A stretch of DNA of 6,710 bases from Candidatus Stahliibacteriota bacterium (GCA_030613445.1 JAUWLY010000159.1:1-6710); one strand, 5' to 3'; counted from the stretch's first letter, positions 1-6,507 are shown. Numbers and translations: made by a program. The notes: generated by a model not told the origin, from the letters alone.

Positions 1-531
1 GTCATAATAACCAACCTCTTGTGGATTGGATGGTACAGACACATCTATTATCCGAAGTCCAGCAAAGCCATCGGCAATATAGGCATAGGTTCCGGAAACA
101 CAAACACATTGAGCGTCACCTGATGTATCGTAATAGCCAATTTTTACTGGATTTGAAAGATCAGCGATATCCCATATCTCTAACCCTGTTACTCCATCAG
201 CAATATAAAGTCTTTGAGAACTATACTCATAAAAAATGTTTCGAATAAATCCTCTTGTATGTATCGCCTCAGAAAATTTTAATGGATTTGCTGGCGCTGA
301 TACATCAAGTATGTATACTCCACCACCAGAACCTAAAAAGACAAACCCTCTTACTTCATCACATGCTATTGCATACGCAGATCCGAATGGCCAGTTGCCA
401 ATAAACCGCACATTCAGTGAATCAAACCACATTATGCTTTCGTTGATTTTAGAATCCTGTCTACGTGCATAAACTGAATCACATAAGGTCACAATTGAAA
501 AAATTACAAATATTATGCGGTACTTAAACAT
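1..531 (-). CDS. Secreted LVIVD-repeat protein, 3' end outside the window
   Basis: Reading the minus strand from the ATG at 531-529 gives 177 codons with no stop up to the left edge, so the C-terminus is missing. Residues 1-22 form a signal peptide (charged MFKYR start, hydrophobic IIFVIFSIVTL core, likely cleavage after VYA), so the protein is exported. Three repeats of the LVIVD type follow: GVYILDVSAPANP at about 71-83, a second with LYIADGVTGLEIWDI and DLSNPVKIGYYD at 108-135, and a third with AYIADGFAGLRIIDVS and VPSNPQEVGYYD at 150-177. In this family each repeat is thought to form a beta-propeller blade; ligands are mostly unknown. The start is supported by AGGAGGT at 542-536, four bases before the ATG, and by a consensus promoter just upstream. 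A sorting domain like those of its neighbours may lie in the missing part; that is inference. Plus-strand open frames here are shadows. Confidence 0.88.
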   Translation of the reverse strand, partial: MFKYRIIFVIFSIVTLCDSVYARRQDSKINESIMWFDSLNVRFIGNWPFGSAYAIACDEVRGFVFLGSGGGVYILDVSAPANPLKFSEAIHTRGFIRNIFYEYSSQRLYIADGVTGLEIWDIADLSNPVKIGYYDTSGDAQCVCVSGTYAYIADGFAGLRIIDVSVPSNPQEVGYYD

Positions 532-550
532 ATCCACCTCCTCTGCTATA

Positions 551-578
551 ATTATAAAAGTAATTCAGGTGTTGTCAA
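551..578 (-). promoter_or_regulatory. Consensus sigma-70-type promoter of the LVIVD gene
   Basis: On the minus strand TTGACA (578-573) is followed after 16 bases by TATAAT (556-551); both hexamers are perfect consensus. Transcription would start near 544, leaving a very short leader that still contains the AGGAGGT ribosome binding site (542-536). This suggests the LVIVD gene is transcribed independently of the two upstream minus-strand genes, from which it is separated by 189 bp. The rest of 579-720 shows no gene. Confidence 0.75.
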
Positions 579-720
579 CTCCCGTACAACTCACCAGGAT
601 GTCGAAGATCTCGAGTGTACCGAGAGGTTATAGACAACAAATAGGTAAAGATTCTTGGTAAATGGACCGCACAAATAGCACACAATCTAATAAGAGGGGT
701 TGGTGTGAAGCCGGCCGCTT

Positions 721-3411
721 CTACTTTATAAAAACAACTTTCTTGGTAATTGAGTGACTCTCTATGGACAATCGTATGAAATAGACCCCTTGGGGTAAAT
801 TAGTTATATCAAATACATTGTTATGATTTCCAGGATTCTTTGATTCATCCACCATATTTTTAACCAATCTACCAGTGACATCATATAGTGAGATACTGAC
901 CTTACTTTTTTGATTCAAAGCATAATTGATATTACATTGATTGTTTATTGGATTGGGGTAGATGTGCAGACCTATCTGTGTGCGTATATTTCTCCAGTCA
1001 GATTCTTCATCAATCCCGACTAACGGATAATACTTACCCCAAATACGCTTTGTGTTTACCAGTTTGCCATTGACAGAATCAGTCCAGCCAGAATAGGTGA
1101 CAAGAAGCTGATCTGTAGTTCCACGGGTTATTGCTGGTCTCAATTGATTGCCCATTTGTGTGCACATCATAAATGAATCAATAACCACTCCTGAAGGATT
1201 AATTTTAGCGCCGTGAAGATCGTAAAACATACCACTAGATTTGCCTTGCCAAATAACAACATAATTCGTTCCATCAAATGCGATAGAAGGTATCTCGTAA
1301 GAGTAAGCCATACTCATGCTAATAGCGATTCCGGTTGTGTCAAGAACAACACCATTTTGACTTACTCTGGCACCATAGATGTCAGGATTCTCAGTTGCAT
1401 TATTACGCCAATCTTCCCATACGATGAAATAGTTTGTACCGTCAAATGTCACAGAAGGATACACCTGATCATAGGCTTCTTGAGTTATGTTTATACCTGC
1501 TGTATCAACAACACTTCCAGATTGAGTCACCCTTGCACCATAAATGTCCCATGAACCACTGCGTTTATCTTGCCACACTGCGAAATAGTTCGAACCATCG
1601 AAGGCAATCGAAGGATACCGTTGAGAAGAAGGTGCCGATGATACAGCAAGACCTAATGGATCAAGTACAATCCCTGATTGACTAATTCTTGCTCCATAAA
1701 TATCGGCTTCAGATGTCGAACTGTTACGATAGTCAGTCCAGGCAACAAAATAGTTTATGCCGTCAAATACCACAGAAGGATATACTTGATCAGAGGCTTC
1801 TTGAGTTATGTTTATACCTGCTGTATCAACAACACTTCCAGATTGAGTCACCCTTGCACCATAAATCTCATTATACTGACTATTACGTTTATCGTGCCAA
1901 GTAACAAAGTAGTTGGCGCTGTCAATTGCCACTTCTGGGGCCCTTTGAGAACTATCTTCAGTAGAGATCACAATGCTTACCGGATCAAGTACAATCCCTA
2001 ATTCGTTTATCCTGACACCATAAATATTAAATTCCATACCACAAAATTCATCCCAGACAACAAAATAATTTATGCCATCAAAAGTTATTGATGAAGTATG
2101 TTGGTAATGGGCGCTAGGCGAAAGTAAAATCCCGGTCGTGTCAAGAACCATCCCAGATGGACTTACCCTCGTACCAAAGATATCAATGTTATCCCATCTT
2201 GGCATATCTCCCCACACAACTAGATAGTTCGTATTATCAAAGGCGACTTGAGGCCTGAACTGATCACCTACTTCAGGTGATATTACAATACCGGCTGTAT
2301 CGAGCACAATCCCCTGTGGTGTCACCCTTGCACCATATATTCTAAGATACCCACTTACAAGTAGATCACTCCATACTATCAGATAATTTGCACCATCAAA
2401 CGCAACTGAATTATATGGTTTCATGGCATCACCGGTTGAATAAACGAGTATTCCAGAGGTGTCTATAACTGTGCCAGATGTGGTTATTCTTGAAGCATAG
2501 ATGTCATAACTGTTCATATTCTTTAACCAGGTGATTAGATAGTTAACTCCATCAAAAGCTACTGCGTCGGGTCCTTCAAAACTTGACGATGAGGCTATTG
2601 GTATGCCTAAAGAATCAAGGACACTACCAGTAGGTGTAACTCGCGCACCATAGACATCACAAGATGAGTTGCGGTAATCACCCCAGACGACCAAATAATT
2701 GGCGCCATCAAAAGCAATGGCACCACCTGTTTGGTGGCCACCAGCGGTTGAAATTGCAATGCCAGCTGGATCAAGCACAGTACCAGATGGTGTAATTCTT
2801 GCTCCATAAAGATCAGTTTGGAATGGATTGTTTCGAAAATCTGTCCAGACGACCAAGTAATTGGTGCCGTCGAAAGCAACTGCAGGATCACATTGCCGGT
2901 CATATGCATTTGATATGACTATTCCATCTGGATCAAGAACCACGCCGGATGGTGTTACACGGGTGCCGTAGATATCGCGCACCAGGCTGTCACGAGAATC
3001 ATCCCACACTACCAGGTAGTTAATACCATCAAATGCAACTGCTGGGAAAGCTTGGTACTCACATGCCGCTGAAATAACAATGCTAGCAGAATCCAATACG
3101 ACACCCAATGGACTTACTCTTGCTCCAAATATGTCATAACGACTATCTGCCCGAGTATCTTCCCATACAACTAGATAATTTGAACCATCAAAAGCAACTG
3201 CAGACCATGCCTGGGCACCAAGTGCCCGCTCATAAACAAAATTAGTATCGAGAGGAAACCCACCTTCTTGTAAGGTAGTGTTGTATCGAAAATCGCGGAG
3301 CTGTGTAACTACTTCATTAACATTAAGTGGTGGTTGAATATCTTGTGAATGGAGTATCGTTATAACCACAAATAATCCAATGATAATGCACAAACTGCGT
3401 ATTTTCTTCAT
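721..3411 (-). CDS. Secreted tandem-repeat (probable double beta-propeller) protein with C-terminal type IX sorting domain
   Basis: The 896-residue product starts with a signal peptide (about 1-22, basic MKKIR then a hydrophobic IIIGLFVVITIL core). From about residue 71 to 795 it consists of repeats of 50-55 residues with consensus AVAFDGxNYLVVWxDxRN, then DIYGARV, then G-x-V-L-D and a G-I-x-I-S end. I count 13 clear copies and a degenerate fourteenth (QMGNQLRPAITRG onward). Each copy reads as four short strands, as in a propeller blade, so 14 would fit two seven-bladed propellers; this is inference. Residues about 815-896 are a type IX sorting-like domain: IYPNP, LYDVTGR, LPQGVYFIRL and a KKVVFIK end, which would direct export and surface anchoring. 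The ligand or enzymatic role is unknown, and no catalytic motif is visible. AGGAGG lies four bases before the ATG. The gene follows the 449-residue repeat protein by only 36 bp, so the two are probably cotranscribed. Confidence 0.9.
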   Translation of the reverse strand: MKKIRSLCIIIGLFVVITILHSQDIQPPLNVNEVVTQLRDFRYNTTLQEGGFPLDTNFVYERALGAQAWSAVAFDGSNYLVVWEDTRADSRYDIFGARVSPLGVVLDSASIVISAACEYQAFPAVAFDGINYLVVWDDSRDSLVRDIYGTRVTPSGVVLDPDGIVISNAYDRQCDPAVAFDGTNYLVVWTDFRNNPFQTDLYGARITPSGTVLDPAGIAISTAGGHQTGGAIAFDGANYLVVWGDYRNSSCDVYGARVTPTGSVLDSLGIPIASSSSFEGPDAVAFDGVNYLITWLKNMNSYDIYASRITTSGTVIDTSGILVYSTGDAMKPYNSVAFDGANYLIVWSDLLVSGYLRIYGARVTPQGIVLDTAGIVISPEVGDQFRPQVAFDNTNYLVVWGDMPRWDNIDIFGTRVSPSGMVLDTTGILLSPSAHYQHTSSITFDGINYFVVWDEFCGMEFNIYGVRINELGIVLDPVSIVISTEDSSQRAPEVAIDSANYFVTWHDKRNSQYNEIYGARVTQSGSVVDTAGINITQEASDQVYPSVVFDGINYFVAWTDYRNSSTSEADIYGARISQSGIVLDPLGLAVSSAPSSQRYPSIAFDGSNYFAVWQDKRSGSWDIYGARVTQSGSVVDTAGINITQEAYDQVYPSVTFDGTNYFIVWEDWRNNATENPDIYGARVSQNGVVLDTTGIAISMSMAYSYEIPSIAFDGTNYVVIWQGKSSGMFYDLHGAKINPSGVVIDSFMMCTQMGNQLRPAITRGTTDQLLVTYSGWTDSVNGKLVNTKRIWGKYYPLVGIDEESDWRNIRTQIGLHIYPNPINNQCNINYALNQKSKVSISLYDVTGRLVKNMVDESKNPGNHNNVFDITNLPQGVYFIRLSIESHSITKKVVFIK
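1425..1545 (-). repeat. Near-identical intragenic repeat, copy A
   Basis: This segment matches 1746-1866 at an offset of 321 bp (107 codons, two protein repeats). The stretch 1473-1545 is identical over 73 bases to 1794-1866, and the remainder differs at scattered positions. It encodes the end of one repeat and the start of the next (GARVTQSGSVVDTAGINIT through the QVYPSV and FDG strand). Other repeats of the same gene are far more diverged at DNA level, so this pair reflects a recent duplication or gene conversion. Confidence 0.85.
1746..1866 (-). repeat. Near-identical intragenic repeat, copy B
   Basis: Partner of the copy at 1425-1545; 1794-1866 is identical to 1473-1545. The spacing equals exactly two protein repeats, so a two-blade unit is the likely unit of duplication or conversion, and the reading frame is preserved. 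Confidence 0.85.
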
Positions 3412-3447
3412 TTTTCCTCCTCTCTACATCTCTCATATCTACAAAAG

Positions 3448-4797
3448 TTATCTTACTTTAACTACTTTTCCTGTAATCTTTCCATCAATTTCAATAAAAT
3501 AAATTCCTGGTTTAATATGTTGTGGTAATACTACTCTTCCTGTGATGTCAAAGACTTTATAACTCTTATCTTCGGGTAGTTGCAGAGGTCCACTGAAAAC
3601 AGTGCCTGATGTGATGCTCTTGACAATGGTGTTTCCTTCTTCAACACCCACCTTAGGTTCTATCTTAAGAAGCCAGAGGTCATAACTACCTGCACCGAAT
3701 GAACTTGTATACCCAGCTACAATGTATCCGCCGTCAAACGTTTCTTGAATGGAAAGACCCGCATCATTTTCGGTTCCACCAAAAGTTGTCTCCCACAGTA
3801 GATTTCCCAGAGAATCGGTTTTAATTAGATAAACATCTTCTCCACCTGCGCCATAAGAATCTGTTATGCCTATTATAACAAACGAACGATCTGTTGTAAC
3901 GAGCAAAGACATCCCAAGGTCCACGCCTGGTCCCCCATAGGTTCTTACCCACATGGTATCACCAATAGCGTCAGTTTTTATTAGAAGAACTTGGTAGTCT
4001 AAACCAAACGAATTGGTGTAACCTGTGATGATGTATCCACCATCAGCAGTTACTTGAACTGAATGGCCATACTCATGTTGACTTCCTCCAAATGTCTTTG
4101 TCCATAATGTATCACCCCATGGTGCGGTTTTTATAAGATATACATCCATACCACCAGCACCGAATGAATTAGTGAATCCGGTGATAATATATTCACCACC
4201 TGTGTCCATCTGAAATGAAGTTCCGATTTGAATACCGTTTCCACCATACGTTCTCGCCCACGATTCGTTGCCCAATGAATCCGTTTTGACAAGACATACT
4301 CTATGGTCAGCGGAACCACAGATAATGTAACCACCATCCGAGGTTTGTTTAACTGAATTCCCATATGAACCAATTCCCCAAATGTATATCTTTGTCCAAG
4401 CAGTATCACCCGAAGAGTCAGTCTTGATGAGGTAAGCATAGACATCATTTCCCACTGTATCATGAGTCGTGCCACTAACAATAAACCCACCATCGGTGGT
4501 CTGTTGTACACAGCTGGCATGGTCGCTGTCTGCACCACCATAGGTTTTCGTCCACGAAGTATCGCCCAATGAATTTGTCTTAATCAAATACACATCACAA
4601 TATCCAGACCCTCCACCGAATGAATACGTGTATCCAACGATAGCGTATCCACTATCAGCGGTCTGTTGTAGACAGTTGGCAAAGTCGTTGTCTACACCAC
4701 CATATGTTTTCGTCCACGAAGTATCGGGTGCTTGGGCAAAAAAGAGCGTAGGGAGTAGAGCTAAAAGAAGAGTAAGGCGAAACCATAAATATTTCAT
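3448..4797 (-). CDS. Secreted seven-repeat WTKTYGG-type beta-propeller protein with short C-terminal sorting tail
   Basis: The 449-residue product has a signal peptide (MKYLWFR then LTLLLALLPTLFF, cleavage near AQA, about residue 20-23). Residues about 25-382 are exactly seven tandem repeats of 45-54 residues. The consensus is DTSWTKTYGG, then a [SC]-V-Q-Q-T-x-DGGYII core, then G-x-T-x-SFGAG and DVYLIKTDSLG. Seven four-stranded repeats fit one closed seven-bladed propeller (inference). Such repeats occur in secreted proteins of WOR-3-like bacteria and some archaea, and resemble delta-60-type repeats; their role is unknown. The C-terminus (about 383-449) has YKVFDITGRVV, KPGIYFIEI and a KVVKVR end, like a shortened type IX sorting domain without the YPNP strand. 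The ATG is preceded by GGAGG at 4806-4802, four bases away. This is the first gene of a probable two-gene operon with the 896-residue protein 36 bp downstream. Confidence 0.9.
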   Translation of the reverse strand: MKYLWFRLTLLLALLPTLFFAQAPDTSWTKTYGGVDNDFANCLQQTADSGYAIVGYTYSFGGGSGYCDVYLIKTNSLGDTSWTKTYGGADSDHASCVQQTTDGGFIVSGTTHDTVGNDVYAYLIKTDSSGDTAWTKIYIWGIGSYGNSVKQTSDGGYIICGSADHRVCLVKTDSLGNESWARTYGGNGIQIGTSFQMDTGGEYIITGFTNSFGAGGMDVYLIKTAPWGDTLWTKTFGGSQHEYGHSVQVTADGGYIITGYTNSFGLDYQVLLIKTDAIGDTMWVRTYGGPGVDLGMSLLVTTDRSFVIIGITDSYGAGGEDVYLIKTDSLGNLLWETTFGGTENDAGLSIQETFDGGYIVAGYTSSFGAGSYDLWLLKIEPKVGVEEGNTIVKSITSGTVFSGPLQLPEDKSYKVFDITGRVVLPQHIKPGIYFIEIDGKITGKVVKVR

Positions 4798-4830
4798 AAT
4801 CCCTCCCTTTCTTAATAGAATACTTCAAAT

Positions 4831-4836
4831 ATTATA
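4831..4836 (-). promoter_or_regulatory. -10 box of the two-gene repeat-protein operon
   Basis: A perfect TATAAT lies on the minus strand at 4836-4831, placing the start of transcription near 4824 and giving a leader of about 27 bases that carries the GGGAGGG ribosome binding site. No good -35 hexamer sits 16-18 bases upstream; that place is taken by two tandem copies of an 11-bp repeat. The nearest TTCACA is at a spacing of 20. The promoter may depend on an activator or on the A/T-tract DNA. Confidence 0.5.
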
Positions 4837-4839
4837 CTC

Positions 4840-4861
4840 AAAAATTGTGAAAAAATTGTGA
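4840..4861. repeat. Two tandem copies of an 11-bp repeat in the operon promoter
   Basis: AAAAATTGTGA occurs twice in perfect tandem (4840-4850 and 4851-4861), followed by four more A. The period is about one helical turn, and the pair covers the -14 to -35 region of the minus-strand promoter. This makes it a candidate regulator site or curved A-tract element. Function is inference. Confidence 0.6.
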
Positions 4862-5111
4862 AAAAGGACGTAAGTTCGGCACAAAATGCGATCAGCAAAG
4901 AACAGATCAAGCGAAATAATTGTAAATGCTAACGTTGATGAGGACCTTTCAGCAGATCAACGGTCCACCAGTCCTTCGTTCTATTTTTGGCACAAATCTG
5001 ACACAAGATAGTTGGGAGAATCCCCTTCAAGCAAAAAAGCAGTGAAAATTCGCACTTTGTTGTACGAGATTTCCCAAACAGAGCGGATTAGCATTCCACA
5101 GGGTTAAGTTA

Positions 5112-5145
5112 ATTGACATATTTGGCATTTTGGATTGTCAATGCC
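5112..5145. repeat. Overlapping, mutually exclusive inverted repeats
   Basis: ATTGACA (5112-5118) is perfectly complementary to TGTCAAT (5136-5142) with a 17-base loop. GGCATT (5124-5129) is perfectly complementary to AATGCC (5140-5145) with a 10-base loop. The two pairings share 5140-5142, so only one can form at a time. On the plus strand the second hairpin is followed by CTTTTATT. The left and right arms also each contain a TTGACA hexamer on opposite strands, but no -10 box stands at the right distance from either. Confidence 0.45.
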
Positions 5146-5161
5146 CTTTTATTGTGCACAG

Positions 5162-5223
5162 ATCCTTACAAATCTATTTATTATCCTTACAAATCTCTTT
5201 ATAATCCTTTATTATCCTTTATT
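5162..5223. repeat. Tandem repeat block: two 21-bp units then two 10-bp units
   Basis: Two 21-bp units (5162-5182 and 5183-5203) share 19 of 21 bases and begin ATCCTTACAAATCT. Two identical 10-bp units ATCCTTTATT follow at 5204-5213 and 5214-5223. The 10-mer equals the 21-mer with 11 internal bases removed. Spacings of 21 and 10 bp keep the ATCCTT core close to the same face of the helix. The block abuts a run of nine G. Confidence 0.8.
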
Positions 5224-5232
5224 GGGGGGGGG
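5224..5232. repeat. Homopolymeric G9 tract
   Basis: Nine consecutive G stand directly after the tandem repeat block and 18 bases before the -35 box of the promoter at 5251. G tracts of this length are prone to slipped-strand length change in bacteria and are also prone to sequencing error, so the exact length is uncertain. Confidence 0.75.
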
Positions 5233-5250
5233 TACTGGTGGTTATTAAAA

Positions 5251-5279
5251 TTTACAGGGTAATCATTTCTATTTATAAA
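5251..5279 (+). promoter_or_regulatory. Sigma-70-type promoter inside the intergenic region
   Basis: TTTACA (5251-5256) and TATAAA (5274-5279) are separated by exactly 17 bases, each with one mismatch to consensus. Transcription would start near 5286. No coding sequence with a ribosome binding site lies immediately downstream, so the transcript would be noncoding or a long leader. In AT-rich DNA such matches also arise by chance. Confidence 0.4.
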
Positions 5280-5285
5280 ACTTTA

Positions 5286-5453
5286 TTAGGCATTAATTTG
5301 GCAGGTAAATCACCTATCATCGTTTTGCAGAATTTAAGGGTAGAAATAACTGCCTGAATTTTGATGATTTTCGAACATTCTTAACCTAAAACCTGATCAA
5401 AATGACTAAACTCACGGAAATAAGGTACAATACCGTTAACTTAATGGTTTTTT
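5286..5453 (+). ncRNA. Candidate small noncoding RNA of about 165 nt
   Basis: The interval lies between the promoter at 5251-5279 and a hairpin plus T-tract at 5432-5453. It has no open frame with a ribosome binding site. Internal complementarity supports a structured transcript: ATCATC (5316-5321) pairs with GATGAT (5363-5368), enclosing GCAG (5327-5330) with CTGC (5350-5353). An alternative pairs GGCAG (5300-5304) with CTGCC (5350-5354). It matches no RNA family I recognise. The call rests on element placement only and is tentative. Confidence 0.22.
5432..5453 (+). terminator. Weak intrinsic terminator-like hairpin with T6
   Basis: ACCGTTA (5432-5438) pairs with TAATGGT (5442-5448), including one G-T pair, around a three-base loop. 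Six T (5448-5453) begin at the base of the stem. The stem is short and AT-rich, so termination would be inefficient. No plus-strand gene ends upstream, which is why it is read here as the end of a possible small RNA. Confidence 0.35.
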
Positions 5454-5506
5454 GTGTAGACATTTCAGATGCTTACTCCATGTGGTCTAAAAAAGTGATA
5501 TTTTAC

Positions 5507-5533
5507 TTGACAATAGCCATTCACTAATATAAT
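5507..5533 (+). promoter_or_regulatory. Promoter of the plus-strand gene
   Basis: Perfect TTGACA (5507-5512) and TATAAT (5528-5533) are 15 bases apart; the spacing is slightly short, and an alternative TAATAG at 5530-5535 gives 17. Transcription would start near 5540, leaving a leader of about 95 bases before the gene at 5635. Confidence 0.65.
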
Positions 5534-5634
5534 AGATGAGGAGAAAGTTCATCTGAAGACAAAACAAATTGTAGAGTTACATATTTAGTTATTTCTGATT
5601 AGTTTAGGTTTGAATTTATTCTTGCGAGGTGGAC

Positions 5635-6474
5635 ATGAATCAAGAAAAAACATATCAAGAGATTTTCTTCATCCTTGAGCAAGGGAAAAAGGATATACGT
5701 AAGTGTTTGGATATTATAAAAAAGCATGGTGGTGAGATAATGGATATTTTTCGTCATTACGGCGTGATCGGTGTGGTGCTTCCGTCATGTGAAATATCGA
5801 AGGTTGAGCAGGAATTGCGTACACACAGAATCGCGGTACAATTGCAGCACGGTGTTACACTACAACAATTGGAAGAGGAGGGCAGCGATCCGATGAAATA
5901 TAGTGCAGTAATTGGTGGCGAAGACAGAGGTACTTCAAAAAGACGCAAACAGCTACTAACCGAGGATATGGCGATATGGTACGCGTACCAGTTCGAGCGC
6001 CAGCGCATCAAAAAGGAGAATCTCATGCCATTTTTGACACCAGGGACTATATTCGATATCGTAACTTCAGAACCTGCATGGGATCATCCTGATTGGGAAC
6101 CAGAATATATATGGTTTCCGCAATTTGAACAATCCTTACGACTTATCACCGTGGTGGGTCAGCGGTATAAACAACCGCATTCTTTTACGCTTCCGGATAC
6201 CATAACCCAAGAACAAAGTCCGAAATTGGGTGTTCTTATTGATAAAGACTCGTATTTTGTGTATTACCTATACAATTTGGACTGTGGCGCATGCCCGCGC
6301 TTGGTAATTTTCAATTCGCTATTTCTTAAAAAGCATTATAAAAAACTCGAATGGCGCGAGATTTCCATCCGCAACGTTGCCAAGGGGATGAAAGTGAATA
6401 AAATGAAAATTCACAAACTCCCCCGATTGACAAATTCCACTCAGCGTTTAGTCAAGAGTTTCTTCCATCTGTAA
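5635..6474 (+). CDS. Unrecognised cytoplasmic protein with N-terminal I9 (subtilisin propeptide)-like region
   Basis: The 279-residue product has no signal peptide or membrane segment and is unlike its exported neighbours. I do not recognise the full-length family. Residues 6-75 look like the beta-alpha-beta-beta-alpha-beta fold of peptidase inhibitor I9: strand EIFFILEQG, helix ending IIKKHGGEIM, strands FRHYGVIGVVLP, helix ISKVEQELRTH, strand IAVQLQ. The GGE followed by hydrophobic residues ending in LP is the recognisable part; this is pattern resemblance, not a confirmed match. Residues 85-279 are of unknown type, with an acidic-aromatic stretch (PAWDHPDWEPEYIWFP, 147-162), a C-x-x-C pair (Cys217, Cys220 in DCGACP) and a lysine-rich C-terminus. 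A GTG at 5629 could add two residues, but it lies inside the GAGGT ribosome binding site (5626-5630), so the ATG at 5635, four bases after that site, is preferred. It is monocistronic, with a convergent gene 33 bp beyond its stop. Confidence 0.82.
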   Translation: MNQEKTYQEIFFILEQGKKDIRKCLDIIKKHGGEIMDIFRHYGVIGVVLPSCEISKVEQELRTHRIAVQLQHGVTLQQLEEEGSDPMKYSAVIGGEDRGTSKRRKQLLTEDMAIWYAYQFERQRIKKENLMPFLTPGTIFDIVTSEPAWDHPDWEPEYIWFPQFEQSLRLITVVGQRYKQPHSFTLPDTITQEQSPKLGVLIDKDSYFVYYLYNLDCGACPRLVIFNSLFLKKHYKKLEWREISIRNVAKGMKVNKMKIHKLPRLTNSTQRLVKSFFHL

Positions 6475-6507
6475 GGAATGTTAATTCGCTGGGTGTATTA
6501 GATAGGA

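Larger units (their letters stand above)
4862..5634. other. Long divergent intergenic region without a supportable gene
   Basis: This stretch separates the minus-strand operon from the plus-strand gene. I found no tRNA, rRNA or recognisable coding sequence. The left part (4862-5100) has only short open frames without ribosome binding sites. The centre (5112-5232) holds hairpins, tandem repeats and a G9 run. The right part (5233-5634) holds two plus-strand promoters and a terminator-like hairpin, listed separately. The leader 5540-5625 before the plus-strand gene shows no further clear element. Confidence 0.7.

Noticed and set aside
21..472. Two plus-strand open frames at the left edge
   Set aside because: The minus strand gives a signal peptide plus LVIVD repeats with a strong ribosome binding site and promoter, so these are antisense shadows.
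608..617. Overlapping restriction sites (AGATCTCGAG) suggesting a cloning linker
   Set aside because: A single short coincidence inside otherwise natural intergenic sequence; no vector sequence is visible.
707..721. GC-rich hairpin (GAAGC/GCTTC, five-base loop) overlapping the stop of the 896-residue protein gene, as a terminator
   Set aside because: The stem is only five base pairs and no T-tract follows on the minus strand.
1213..2001. Plus-strand open frames sharing an SYVYTCCINNTS-type segment, as a duplicated gene
   Set aside because: They are shadows of the repeats in the minus-strand gene; the shared segment is the 73-base duplication read on the wrong strand.
4926..5045. 39-codon plus-strand open frame in the intergenic region
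   Set aside because: It has no ribosome binding site, is preceded directly by an in-frame stop, resembles nothing I know, and overlaps an equally unsupported frame on the other strand.
4981..5094. 37-codon minus-strand open frame, possibly a gene remnant
   Set aside because: It has no convincing ribosome binding site and no recognisable family; this length is expected by chance.
5153..5223. Iteron-like replication origin (TGTGCACA palindrome plus repeated TTATCC motifs near AT-rich DNA)
   Set aside because: The DnaA-box-like sequences are imperfect, and there is no dnaA, dnaN, rep or partition gene nearby.
5162..5223. CRISPR-like array
   Set aside because: The units are directly adjacent with no spacers, are too short, and no cas gene is present.
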